Shown here piece after piece: positions 50,608 to 58,697 of a stretch of 64,000 bases of DNA. The notes beneath the pieces are model-generated. The model had not been told where the DNA came from. It was given only the letters and a program-made list of their open reading frames with translations, and did not search any database. This DNA comes from Candidatus Altimarinota bacterium. GTDB lineage: Bacteria > Patescibacteriota > Gracilibacteria > UBA4473. The position numbers were made by a program, and so were the translations under genes. The stretch covers positions 1 to 64,000 of the forward strand of contig JAIPGI010000006.1 in NCBI GenBank assembly GCA_021736215.1, read 5' to 3'. Position 1 is the first letter of the stretch. The number at the start of each line of letters is the position of its first letter.

Positions 50608-51501
50608 TTACCAGCGACCTCCAGCTCCTCCTCCGCCGAATCCTCCGCCGCCAAATCCTCCGAAACCACCACCACTAGAGTCACCGAATCCCCCTCCTCT
50701 AAAGCCACCACCAGAAAATCCAGAACCTTTTTCCCCAAGTAAAATAATTAAAGCAAAAAGAAATGCCCCCAGTCCTACAAAAATTCCCCAAACCAAAAGC
50801 CCCAAGAGTATCCATCCCAGAACACCAAAAACAAAAGCCAATATCCCTGCCAAACGAAGGCTCCGTTTCACTTTTTTACCCTTTTCTTTTTGAACCCATC
50901 GACGCCCAAACCCAAAGAGAATGATGAGGGCAAAAATAAATGGGGCAATAAACCCCAGCTTTTCCTCTCCTGTTTGGTTTTTTTGATTGTAGGAAGAAAC
51001 GATAGATTCATCCTGAACCAAGAATCCCTGTATATCATCGAGAGCAGCAGAAACCCCAGCGAAGTAATTCCCTGCACGAAAATTATCAGGAAAACTATAC
51101 TCCCCAATTTGTTTGGCACGAATATCTGGTAAAATACCCTCCACTCCATATCCTGTAGCAATAAACCACGCCCTGTCCTCTATTGCCAAAACAATAAGGA
51201 CTCCATTGTCTATGTCCGACTTCCCTACTCCCCAGCCGTGAGCAACTTCTGTAGCGTACTGAGAGATATCTATTCCTTCCGTCGAATCAAGAGTCAATAT
51301 GGCAATTTCTGCTGTTGTTTGGGTTTGGATATTTTGAATTTTTTGTGTCAGAGTCGTTTCTTCAGAAGAAGAAAAAACATCAGCTTTATCCGTTATAAAT
51401 CCTGCATAGTCAGGAACAGAAAAGGAAAAAACAATTCCTATTCCGATAAAAAAAGTAAAAAATGCTAAAACAATTTTCGCTTGGTAACTCATTTTCTTCA
51501 T
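50608..51501 (-). CDS. TPM-domain (YgcG-like) membrane protein with Gly-rich tail
   Basis: The 297-residue product starts with a signal or anchor helix (IVLAFFTFFIGIGIVFSFS), then a TPM domain (YAGFITDKADVFSSSEETTLTQKIQNIQTQTTAEIAILTL...WGVGKSDIDNGVLIVLAIEDRAWFIATGYGVEGILPD), then two membrane helices and a tail of glycine and phenylalanine (SGGGFRGGGFGDSSGGGFGGFGGGGFGG). This order and the lemA gene next to it are typical. The tail may aid multimer or surface contacts. Confidence 0.92.
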   Translation of the reverse strand: MKKMSYQAKIVLAFFTFFIGIGIVFSFSVPDYAGFITDKADVFSSSEETTLTQKIQNIQTQTTAEIAILTLDSTEGIDISQYATEVAHGWGVGKSDIDNGVLIVLAIEDRAWFIATGYGVEGILPDIRAKQIGEYSFPDNFRAGNYFAGVSAALDDIQGFLVQDESIVSSYNQKNQTGEEKLGFIAPFIFALIILFGFGRRWVQKEKGKKVKRSLRLAGILAFVFGVLGWILLGLLVWGIFVGLGAFLFALIILLGEKGSGFSGGGFRGGGFGDSSGGGFGGFGGGGFGGGGAGGRW

Positions 51502-51532
51502 TCTAATATATGCACGATTTTTATAAAAGATT

Positions 51533-52087
51533 ATGTCGATAAAACCACCTGAGAATTCACGCCGTGAAAAAGAATTTCATGTCGGAGATATAGTTCGTGT
51601 ATGTGATTCAATGCAATCGAAATATGAATATATTTTGAACGAGCCCATCGGAAAAAACTTCGATTCTCACTTCAGACCGGAACTTACTCCTCTCCAAATG
51701 CTTAAATTGGGAGTTTTTGAAGGAAAATATATCAATGATTGCCAAAAAGAATTTCCAAAAGAATGGTTTCACAAGGCAAAACTTTCCCCCACTCCCGATA
51801 TAGAAAAAAACTACTTTCGCATAAAATCCCGACAACCACTTTCTGAATGGATTCGAAAAGGATGGATTACTCCTGATGACCCCGATCCGAGAGGCTGGTT
51901 TCATTGGTATTGTCGGTATTATCTCGGACGCAGAATCCCCGAAGTTGATACTCGACAAATCAAACGATGGCGTGCCTTTTCTCGTCATCGTGCGCAAATC
52001 ATCAAAAACTGTGAGTCAGGGAATCTTCATTGCCGTCCACGACAAAGACAAGCACTATTGCAATGGGCGTATGACCCTTTTGTATAA
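51533..52087 (+). CDS. Conserved hypothetical protein
   Basis: This 184-residue protein belongs to an unnamed family that I recognise only by its conserved strings: FRPELTPLQMLKLGVFEGKYINDCQKEFPKEWF (residues about 47-79) and WIRKGWITPDDPDPRGWFHWYCRYYLGRR followed by RQIKRWRAFSRHRAQI and CRPRQRQALLQWAYD. It is rich in W, R and Y, with no signal or membrane segment. A nucleic-acid-linked role would fit the basic charge but is not proven. The gene begins 31 bp from the divergent TPM gene. Confidence 0.8.
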   Translation: MSIKPPENSRREKEFHVGDIVRVCDSMQSKYEYILNEPIGKNFDSHFRPELTPLQMLKLGVFEGKYINDCQKEFPKEWFHKAKLSPTPDIEKNYFRIKSRQPLSEWIRKGWITPDDPDPRGWFHWYCRYYLGRRIPEVDTRQIKRWRAFSRHRAQIIKNCESGNLHCRPRQRQALLQWAYDPFV

Positions 52088-52145
52088 AATTTTCTCTCCT
52101 TTAGAATTTAATCTTCTTTTAATATTTCTTCTCTCTTCTTTCCCC

Positions 52146-53192
52146 CTACAGCCAATCTTTTCTTTTGAAAAATCGATAAATCGTTATAGCTATGCCAAAC
52201 ATTACTATTATTAAAGTTGGATAAGCCCAATGTGACTCAAGTTCCGGCATATATTTAAAATTCATACCGTAAATTCCTGCCAAAAGCGTCAGTGGCATCA
52301 AAATAACAGTAATCACCGTCAATACCTGCATGACCTGATTGGTTTTATCTGCGGTAATAGAAAAGTAAAGCGAAGAGAGTCCCTCCAGCGTTTCCCCATA
52401 GGTGCGGGCAAAATCTTGTGTGTGGAGAATATGATCTCGTAAATCCTGAAGGTAGACGACAATATTATCTTTCCCTTCGATATATCTCGGATTTTTGAGC
52501 AATCTATCTGCCATTTCTGCCAAAGGCAAAATCGCACGACGAAATGCCAACAGATTCATACGAAGCGTATAAAGCCGATCTTTTACATCCTGAGAAGATT
52601 TTTGATGACGGTGAATATCTTCAGAAAGTTTCGCTATTTTTTCCTCAAAATGCTCCTGAACAAAAAAGTATTGGTCAATAATGAAATCTATGAGCGCATA
52701 TGCCAAGTAATATGATCCATGCCGAGAAAGTCTCCCATACCGACGTTTCGCAAATCGTCCTTCCAAATCGCAAAAAATATCATCTTCCGTGTGTTGGAAT
52801 GAAATAATTGTTTGTGGGGCAATCAAAAGACTTATCTGATCAGAATTAACTTTCCCTTTCGTGAGAAAATAGCGTCGTAAGGTTAGAAAATCATAATCAT
52901 CAAATGATTCTATTTTGGGTCGTTGATAGTGATTAAGTACATCTTCCAAAACTAATGTATTGATATTGAAAAATTCTCCTAACTGTTGAATTTTCTGTAT
53001 ATCCCCCAACCCACAAACCTGAACCCAATGGATCATCTTGGATTTAAGGAGCTTCGGAAGTTCTTGAAGATCTTTAACCTCTTGTTCAAACTTTTCTTTG
53101 TCAGAATAAGAGAGCACCCGGACACGTGTTTTTTTACTTTCCCCTTCGTAGAGAAGAGTGCCTGGAGCAAGTCCAACTGTGGATTTTTTCAT
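52146..53192 (-). CDS. corA: CorA-type magnesium/cobalt transporter
   Basis: CorA forms a pentameric Mg2+ channel. The 348-residue protein has the cytoplasmic helical funnel (DVLNHYQRPKIESFDDYDFLTLRRYF) and two C-terminal membrane helices with the signature YGMNF (LLAGIYGMNFKYMPELESHWAYP). The start ATG at 53192 fits the family. It lies between the conserved hypothetical gene (convergent) and the TauE gene. Confidence 0.95.
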   Translation of the reverse strand: MKKSTVGLAPGTLLYEGESKKTRVRVLSYSDKEKFEQEVKDLQELPKLLKSKMIHWVQVCGLGDIQKIQQLGEFFNINTLVLEDVLNHYQRPKIESFDDYDFLTLRRYFLTKGKVNSDQISLLIAPQTIISFQHTEDDIFCDLEGRFAKRRYGRLSRHGSYYLAYALIDFIIDQYFFVQEHFEEKIAKLSEDIHRHQKSSQDVKDRLYTLRMNLLAFRRAILPLAEMADRLLKNPRYIEGKDNIVVYLQDLRDHILHTQDFARTYGETLEGLSSLYFSITADKTNQVMQVLTVITVILMPLTLLAGIYGMNFKYMPELESHWAYPTLIIVMFGIAITIYRFFKRKDWL

Positions 53193-53237
53193 GATTAATA
53201 AAGATTATTTTTCTTTCTTCTTCAAAAGACTGCTTTT

Positions 53238-54146
53238 CTATTCTATCACTTGTTCCATGGAATAAAACACTTTTGTTCCAATATTCAGAATATCTAATGA
53301 GTTATAGAGAATCCAAATACTTAAACTAATAATCAAAAAACCCACTACCAACATCAAAAAACGAGGAAGAATGCGTCGACAGGCATAAGAAGAAATCGGA
53401 GCCCCCAGTCCCCCACCAATCAAAAGTCCCACAATCGGTTGCCAACCAACGAGCATTCCCAGAGAGAAGAGGAAAGTAAAAGCCATAGAAAAGGTGAGAA
53501 AAAACTCAGCGGCATTGACCGATCCGATGCTATATCTGGGGCTATGATCTTTGGCAATGAGTGTTGAAGTAACTACCGGTCCCCATCCCCCACCTCCAAT
53601 AGCATCAAGAATCCCTCCCACAAATCCCAGAATTCGTGCAAAAAGAGAAGAAATAAATTCTCCCTTGGGTTGAAAAAGAGAGATCACTTTTGACATTCCG
53701 TTTCCGATAAGCCGCAGCGGAAAAGGATGATATTCTATGTCTTTTTCATAAATGCGAGAAATGGCTTTTTTGAGCACGCTCACTCCTAATATCAAAAGGT
53801 ACAAAGCAATAAAAGGTTTTATGTAGTCTCCATTGACCCAACTTAAAAATAATGCCCCCAAAATACCTCCTATCACTCCCGTGATAACCAAATTCAAAAA
53901 AAGTGATTTTTCCACATTTTCTTGTTTCCAATGAAAAAATCCAGAAACACCCGTCGTAAATATTTGCACTGTATGAATACTCGCACTCGATACAGCAGGA
54001 GGTATTCCCAAACTCATAAAGATAGAATTCGAAATAATGCCAAATCCCATACCAATACCTCCATCAATTAACTGTGCAATAAACCCAATCCCAACGAAAG
54101 GGAGGAGAGCAAGGAATTCAGGATTGGTGAAAAAGTTTTCAATCAT
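53238..54146 (-). CDS. TauE/SafE family permease (sulfite-exporter type)
   Basis: This family moves anions such as sulfite or sulfoacetate. Starting at ATG 54146 (MIENFFTNPEFLALL) it has 302 residues and eight or so helices. The conserved GFIAQLIDGGIGMGFGIISNS and GFVGGILDAIGGGGWGPVVTSTLI repeats are seen (two homologous halves). The open extension to 54197 overlaps a terminator, so is rejected. No sulfur-metabolism gene is adjacent. Confidence 0.9.
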   Translation of the reverse strand: MIENFFTNPEFLALLPFVGIGFIAQLIDGGIGMGFGIISNSIFMSLGIPPAVSSASIHTVQIFTTGVSGFFHWKQENVEKSLFLNLVITGVIGGILGALFLSWVNGDYIKPFIALYLLILGVSVLKKAISRIYEKDIEYHPFPLRLIGNGMSKVISLFQPKGEFISSLFARILGFVGGILDAIGGGGWGPVVTSTLIAKDHSPRYSIGSVNAAEFFLTFSMAFTFLFSLGMLVGWQPIVGLLIGGGLGAPISSYACRRILPRFLMLVVGFLIISLSIWILYNSLDILNIGTKVFYSMEQVIE

Positions 54147-54184
54147 CGATGAAGATGTTCTGATGGGAAGTATAAAGGAAAAGC

Positions 54185-54217
54185 AAAAAGCCTCCAAGAT
54201 TTCTCTCGGAGGCTTTC
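54185..54217 (-). terminator. Rho-independent terminator of pepD
   Basis: On the minus strand AAAGCCTCCGAGAG, AAATC, TTGGAGGCTTTTT. It lies between pepD and the TauE gene. Confidence 0.9.
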
Positions 54218-54244
54218 TGTTCTTATTAAAAGTGAAATAAATTA

Positions 54245-55720
54245 TTAATTTTCTTTTGCTGGGATAGCGACAAGTACGGCCTTCAGATATTCTGAAAACT
54301 TTTCAACCGTTGCGATGTTCAATCTTTCGTCTGGTGAATGTGGATGCTGAATAGTTGGCCCAAAAGAAATCATATCCAAATTCGGATAAATTCCACCGAT
54401 AAGACCACATTCTAAACCAGCATGAATTGCCTTAACCTGAGGTTCAGCGCCAAATAAGTCTTTGTGTACTTTTTTCATTACTTCAAGAATTTCAGAATTC
54501 GTATTTGGTTTCCAACCAGGATATTCTCCATCGAATTTAATTTTTACTCCTGGCTGCTGAAATACCGCTAGAAACATATTTTTTAAATTTTTCTGTGCGG
54601 AATTGACTGAACTTCTGAGTAAACACTGAACATAAATTTTCCCGCCTGCAGACTTAATATTCGAAAGATTTGTAGAAGTTTCTACTAATCCCTTCATGTC
54701 ATTGCTAAAACGAATAACATCATTGGGACAAACATATAGAGCGTTGAGAAGTCGGTTTTGAAATCTTGGTTTCATCACAAATGCCGTATATTTCGCATTT
54801 TCGATTGAAAGAGTTACGCCAGCATCAACGGTAGCATATTCCTTTTGAAAATTTTGATTCATTTCCGCGGCCAAAGAATTTATTGCCTTAATGTTTTTTT
54901 TGGGCAGAGAGAATGATGCATATGCTTCTCTAGGAATTGCGTTTCTCAACGCACATCCTTCAATAGTAGATAAACGCAACCCATAATCTCTGCTAGCTTG
55001 CCAGAGAAAGCGAACTATAAGCTTTATTGCATTTGCTCTATAGAGGTCTATATCACAACCTGAATGACCTCCTTTTAGTCCAGTCAAAGAAACAACAAAA
55101 GAGGCATGATTGTTAGGGACGGCTTCTTCGCGGTAATTGAAAATTATATTAGCATTTGTTCCACCAGCGCAGCCAATAAATACTTCTCCCCAGTCTTCTG
55201 AATCTAGATTAAGAAGAATGTCGCCATTGAGGAATGTTTTTGTTAAGCCAAAGGCCCCGACCATTCCTGATTCTTCATTATGAGTAAAGAGCGCTTCTAG
55301 TGGTCCATGCTGTATATTTGTAGATGCCAAGATAAACATCGCAGCAGCTACTCCAATACCGTTATCGGCACCCAAAGTAGTACCTTGAGCTTTTACCCAC
55401 ATACCGTCATCCACAATGTAAGGATGAATAGGATCCGTGAGGAAATCATGAGTTACATCGTTATTTTTTTCTGGAACCATATCCAAGTGACATTGAAGAG
55501 TGGTTATTTTCCTCTTCTCCATGCCAATTGTAGCGGGCTTACGAATAAGTATGTTATTGGCTTCATCTTTGATGGTTTCAAGACCAAGTTTTTTGCCAAA
55601 ATTCATAACAAATTCTTCTATGGCCTCTTCGTGTTTCGAAGGTCTTGGGATTTGAGTAATAGAAAAAAAATAATCCCATAATTCTGCGGGTTTAAGTCCT
55701 AAAAATGGATTTTTTTGCAT
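54245..55720 (-). CDS. pepD: Cytosol non-specific dipeptidase (aminoacyl-histidine dipeptidase, M20)
   Basis: PepD cleaves dipeptides with two zinc ions. From ATG 55720 (AAGGGAG 6 nt upstream; MQKNPFLGLKPAELWDYFF) the product is 491 residues. The metal-site region is LQCHLDMVPEKNNDVTHDF (His, Asp), GADNGIGVAAAM (Asp) and THNEESGMVGAFG (Glu), with the C-terminal His in IQHPHSPDERL. The length is normal for PepD. It implies peptide uptake and use, reasonable for an organism with little amino-acid synthesis. Confidence 0.95.
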   Translation of the reverse strand: MQKNPFLGLKPAELWDYFFSITQIPRPSKHEEAIEEFVMNFGKKLGLETIKDEANNILIRKPATIGMEKRKITTLQCHLDMVPEKNNDVTHDFLTDPIHPYIVDDGMWVKAQGTTLGADNGIGVAAAMFILASTNIQHGPLEALFTHNEESGMVGAFGLTKTFLNGDILLNLDSEDWGEVFIGCAGGTNANIIFNYREEAVPNNHASFVVSLTGLKGGHSGCDIDLYRANAIKLIVRFLWQASRDYGLRLSTIEGCALRNAIPREAYASFSLPKKNIKAINSLAAEMNQNFQKEYATVDAGVTLSIENAKYTAFVMKPRFQNRLLNALYVCPNDVIRFSNDMKGLVETSTNLSNIKSAGGKIYVQCLLRSSVNSAQKNLKNMFLAVFQQPGVKIKFDGEYPGWKPNTNSEILEVMKKVHKDLFGAEPQVKAIHAGLECGLIGGIYPNLDMISFGPTIQHPHSPDERLNIATVEKFSEYLKAVLVAIPAKEN

Positions 55721-55939
55721 ATAAACTCCCTTATTTAAGGATTGATAATAGTTAATTAGTGAGATGAACTTTTTGGGATTAGCCGTAACTAAACACAAAA
55801 AGCTCACCTCACAGATTTATTTCACTTTGTCAAAGAACGCTTGAACAAACGAAAAACGATTGTTTTCTTTTGTTACTAAATCTCTTTAATATAAAAATTA
55901 AAAAATGGCAAGTATTATTGGTTCACACAACGGGATTCC

Positions 55940-55985
55940 CATCCTGTCATTCGCCGTGGCGAATAAGAAAAAATCCACGCCCCCT
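55940..55985. repeat. 46-bp direct repeat, copy 1
   Basis: Identical to 56206-56251, 266 bp away. It contains CATTCGCCGTGGCGAAT, a hairpin, and one half of the tRNA-Arg terminator (AAAAAATCCACGCCCCC). Confidence 0.95.
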
Positions 55986-56096
55986 CCTTCTTATCATTCC
56001 CTAGCTTGACTAGGGAATCCAGTATTTTTGTATGGTACCACCGCTAAAGCGGGGTACTCATATTTCTAATCAGTTCTCTTCGTTCACTGGGAAATA

Positions 56097-56115
56097 TGGT
56101 ACACGCGACAGGATT
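56097..56115 (-). repeat. Duplicated tRNA-Arg 3' end
   Basis: Read on the minus strand this gives AATCCTGTCGCGTGTACCA, the last 19 nt of tRNA-Arg including CCA. The real tRNA end is at 56277-56295, 180 bp away. Confidence 0.95.
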
Positions 56116-56145
56116 CTCTCCTTACGCCTCGCTCTGCTCGTCTAC

Positions 56146-56194
56146 TCGAGGGATTTGCATCTTCGTCGTTTCACTCCTCAGTACAAATTCTCGA
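56146..56194 (-). repeat. tRNA-linked palindromic element, Arg copy
   Basis: On the minus strand TCGAGAATTTGTACTGAGG starts a 49-bp element ending CCTCGA. It is 41/49 identical to the copy upstream of tRNA-Ser. It is preceded by AAGGTTCGA, like a T-arm, and lies between the tRNA and the duplicated 3' end. Confidence 0.8.
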
Positions 56195-56205
56195 ACCTTG
56201 GTTCT

Positions 56206-56251
56206 CATCCTGTCATTCGCCGTGGCGAATAAGAAAAAATCCACGCCCCCT
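56206..56251. repeat. 46-bp direct repeat, copy 2
   Basis: Identical to 55940-55985. This copy retains the full terminator of tRNA-Arg to its right. Confidence 0.95.
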
Positions 56252-56273
56252 TTGGGGGTATGGATTTTTTCTT
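56231..56273 (-). terminator. Strong rho-independent terminator of tRNA-Arg
   Basis: On the minus strand AAAAAATCCATACCCCC, AAA, GGGGGCGTGGATTTTTT. It starts 3 nt after the tRNA CCA. Confidence 0.9.
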
Positions 56274-56276
56274 GTG

Positions 56277-56353
56277 TGGTACACGCGACAGGATTCGAAC
56301 CTGTGACCCTCGGTTCCGAAGACCGATGCTCTATCCAGCTGAGCTACGCGTGC
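56277..56353 (-). tRNA. tRNA-Arg (anticodon TCG)
   Basis: Acceptor GCACGCG pairs with CGCGTGT (G-T at the first pair), the discriminator is A and CCA is encoded. The anticodon stem TCGGT/ACCGA encloses CTTCGGA, giving TCG. The T-arm is CAGGTTCGAATCCTG. Confidence 0.96.
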
Positions 56354-56433
56354 ATGAAGAACAAACGAAGAGAAGTGATGAATGCCGTAGTAGCTACAGC
56401 CCCGCTTGAGCGGATTCCGATTTGTCGGAAGTG

Positions 56434-56449
56434 GCTGAGCTACGCGTGC
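56434..56449 (-). repeat. Duplicated tRNA-Arg 5' end
   Basis: On the minus strand GCACGCGTAGCTCAGC, the first 16 nt of tRNA-Arg, is repeated 96 bp upstream of the gene and then diverges into CCGACAAATCGG and CCGCTCAAGCGG hairpins. It appears to be a broken second tRNA copy. Confidence 0.9.
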
Positions 56450-56542
56450 GCAAAAGAACGGACGGATTGTATAAAAAAGAAAGAGTTCCGCAACTCTTTT
56501 CTGATATATCGATTCTTTTTGTGTCTGTAAAGCTCAAGAGAC

Positions 56543-56571
56543 TTGTAATGACCTCCTTTTTGTGATACAAT
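56543..56571 (+). promoter_or_regulatory. Promoter of the M23/SLH gene
   Basis: TTGTAA (56543-56548), 17-bp spacer and TACAAT (56566-56571). Transcription would begin about 12 nt before ATG 56590. Confidence 0.7.
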
Positions 56572-56589
56572 ATCAGGATTTATTGAACC

Positions 56590-58659
56590 ATGAAAAAACT
56601 TCTCCATGTACTCATATTTTTGGCTGGTCTTGGACTAGCGGGGAAACTCATTACTGATAACACAAGGAAACGTTGCTCTAGAATATGTTTTTTAAAACGA
56701 AATATTTCAGATCAACTTCCACACACTATCGAAATACCTCAATTTAAAAGTAGAAAAATAGAGTTTCGATACAAATGGAAACGATTTTGGAAAGAACGCC
56801 CTGTTGCAATCGGTATTGTTGCATTAATCATCGTATCACTATGGACTGCCCCATTCTTGGGACGGTATTCCTATTTATTTCGTGCTAGTTTGGTTGGAAT
56901 GAAACAGGTGGAATTCACGGGAACTGTACCCCCTATCGAAATGGTTCCTGACTGGGTAAGCCTGTCTGATACAGAAAGAACTATGACTTATGATCAACTT
57001 CCAAAATCAAAATTAATCCCCATTCCAAAATACGATCTTGAAAAAATAAAGGCAGGACTAACCTACACACGTGGACACGATGAAGAACGCAATGCCTATA
57101 TCACCTATCCTGTTCCGTTTATGGGAAATTATAAATTAGATGGAACTGAAAAAAGTGGATCTCATACTGGAACAGACATCAAGGTTCCTATTGGAACACC
57201 CGTCCGTACTATTGCTAATGGAATCGTTTACAAGGTTGCCAATGATCCAAGTGGATTTGGACGGCATATCGTCATCGCTCATGTCGGAGTCCCCGACCCA
57301 GAAAATTCTAGCCAAAAGACAACTCTTATGTCTGCCTATGCGCATTTGTCCCAAACATTGGTGAGAGAAGGACAAGAGGTAAGAAAAGGTGATGTCATTG
57401 CTAAAAGTGGTGATAGTGGGATGGCAACAGCTCCACACCTCCATTTTCAGCTCGATAAAGATGATGCTCCGTTTTTTCCATACTGGCCGTTCAGTTGGAC
57501 CGACGTACAAAAAGCTGGACTCAACTCTTATTTTGATGCCGTTAAATACGGAGTCGGAAAAGCTAATGGGTTTCGTTACACTATTAATCCAATTAATTAC
57601 GTCGTAGCAGAACAAAATTACATAGGGTCTCAACGATTGGTCGCTTCATCCATAAATACGCCTGAAATACTTGAAGAAATAACTACAAATCATTCCTCCG
57701 CACCCGTAGAAGAAACTCCGATTCCCGAAACACAAAAGGTTGTCCAGGAGGAAGTCAAAACTCCCGTTATCCAAACAGCAAATGTTGTGTCAACGCCAAG
57801 TCGGACAACTACAACTTCAAAAACATCTCAAAAAGCAGTATCTGATAATACCGTTGAATTTCAAACTGACAGGATTTTTATCCCAGGAAAAGAAAAAGTT
57901 GTCCAACTTAAAATTAATTCCAATATGCTAGTTGCTACAAATGGAATAGAAATTGATTCAACTCTTAACGGAATGGCTGTTATTGAACCCGAATACCTGA
58001 CTTCAAAAAACTTTCAGGATGGAGTCGCTCAGATCAAGGTGCGCACATCCAGTAACGAGACATTTAAACTCATTGCCCGTGGAGACTTCGGAGAAGTGAA
58101 GTCCAAAAGCCTACAAGCACAGATATTCACTGATGTTCCCGTCACACACAAGTACGCAAGTTCCATAAAATATCTTGAAGAAGAGGGCATCATTAAGGGA
58201 TATTCTGATGGAAGCTTTAAACCAGAAGGAACAGTGAATCGTGCCGAAGCAGTAAAAATGCTATTGGAAGGAAACAACATTTCTTTAGAAAAAAATGTAT
58301 TACCCAATTTCTTTTCTGATGTTCCCTCTGATGTATGGTATGCGGATTATGTTGGAACTGCTGTCAAAAAAAACATTGTTACTGGATATGCTGATGGACT
58401 TTTTCGTCCAGGAAGTACAATCTCTCGTGCAGAATTTCTAAAAGTTGCTATTTTGACAGCTGGAATTGAAATAAAATCCGAACTCTCCTCTGATCCATAT
58501 AGTGACGTGAAGCGTGATCAATGGTTCGCTCCCTATTTCGATTTTGCCAAGACAAACACACTCCTTCAACCTCAACGGGGATCATATATGGTTCCTGCAC
58601 AACCTATTACGCGTGCTGAAGCGGCCGACATAATCTATCGATTATCACTATTGAAATAA
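56590..58659 (+). CDS. Cell-wall M23 peptidase with C-terminal SLH domains
   Basis: This 689-residue protein combines a membrane-anchored N-terminus (two hydrophobic segments, MKKLLHVLIFLAGLGLAG and VAIGIVALIIVSLWTAPFLG), an M23 metallopeptidase domain at about residues 160-300 (SGSHTGTDIKV; SAYAHLSQTLVREGQEVRKGDVIAKSGDSGMATAPHLHFQL; HxxxD and HxH zinc motifs complete), a Pro/Thr/Ser-rich linker, an Ig-like beta domain (FQTDRIFIPGKEKVVQLKINSNMLVATNG), and three SLH repeats (DVPVTHKYASSIKYLEEEGIIKGYSDGSFKPEGTVNRAEA onwards). It likely cuts peptidoglycan at the surface where the SLH part holds it. A good promoter lies just upstream. Confidence 0.9.
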   Translation: MKKLLHVLIFLAGLGLAGKLITDNTRKRCSRICFLKRNISDQLPHTIEIPQFKSRKIEFRYKWKRFWKERPVAIGIVALIIVSLWTAPFLGRYSYLFRASLVGMKQVEFTGTVPPIEMVPDWVSLSDTERTMTYDQLPKSKLIPIPKYDLEKIKAGLTYTRGHDEERNAYITYPVPFMGNYKLDGTEKSGSHTGTDIKVPIGTPVRTIANGIVYKVANDPSGFGRHIVIAHVGVPDPENSSQKTTLMSAYAHLSQTLVREGQEVRKGDVIAKSGDSGMATAPHLHFQLDKDDAPFFPYWPFSWTDVQKAGLNSYFDAVKYGVGKANGFRYTINPINYVVAEQNYIGSQRLVASSINTPEILEEITTNHSSAPVEETPIPETQKVVQEEVKTPVIQTANVVSTPSRTTTTSKTSQKAVSDNTVEFQTDRIFIPGKEKVVQLKINSNMLVATNGIEIDSTLNGMAVIEPEYLTSKNFQDGVAQIKVRTSSNETFKLIARGDFGEVKSKSLQAQIFTDVPVTHKYASSIKYLEEEGIIKGYSDGSFKPEGTVNRAEAVKMLLEGNNISLEKNVLPNFFSDVPSDVWYADYVGTAVKKNIVTGYADGLFRPGSTISRAEFLKVAILTAGIEIKSELSSDPYSDVKRDQWFAPYFDFAKTNTLLQPQRGSYMVPAQPITRAEAADIIYRLSLLK

Positions 58660-58660
58660 C

Positions 58661-58689
58661 TTGACATTTTTGACAAAACAGACTAGATA
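58661..58689 (+). promoter_or_regulatory. Possible promoter of the gene at 58698
   Basis: TTGACA (58661-58666), 17-bp spacer and TAGATA (58684-58689, a weak -10). The start site would fall at the ATG, again a leaderless layout. A second TTGACA follows at 58670. Confidence 0.4.
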
Positions 58690-58697
58690 TACAGGCG

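Larger units (their letters stand above)
55808..56276. other. Gene-free tRNA-Arg downstream region, repeat-built
   Basis: No gene is seen. It holds two exact copies of a 46-bp sequence, a duplicated tRNA-Arg 3' end, the palindromic element, a CCCTAG/CTAGGG hairpin near 55999-56018, a CCGCTAAAGCGG hairpin near 56041, and a strong terminator. Open frames in both directions are made of these units. Confidence 0.8.

Noticed and set aside
54147-54197. N-terminal extension of the TauE gene
   Set aside because: It overlaps the pepD terminator.
56032-56530. Open frames of 66 and 144 residues across the tRNA-Arg locus
   Set aside because: They are translations of the tRNA and its repeats.
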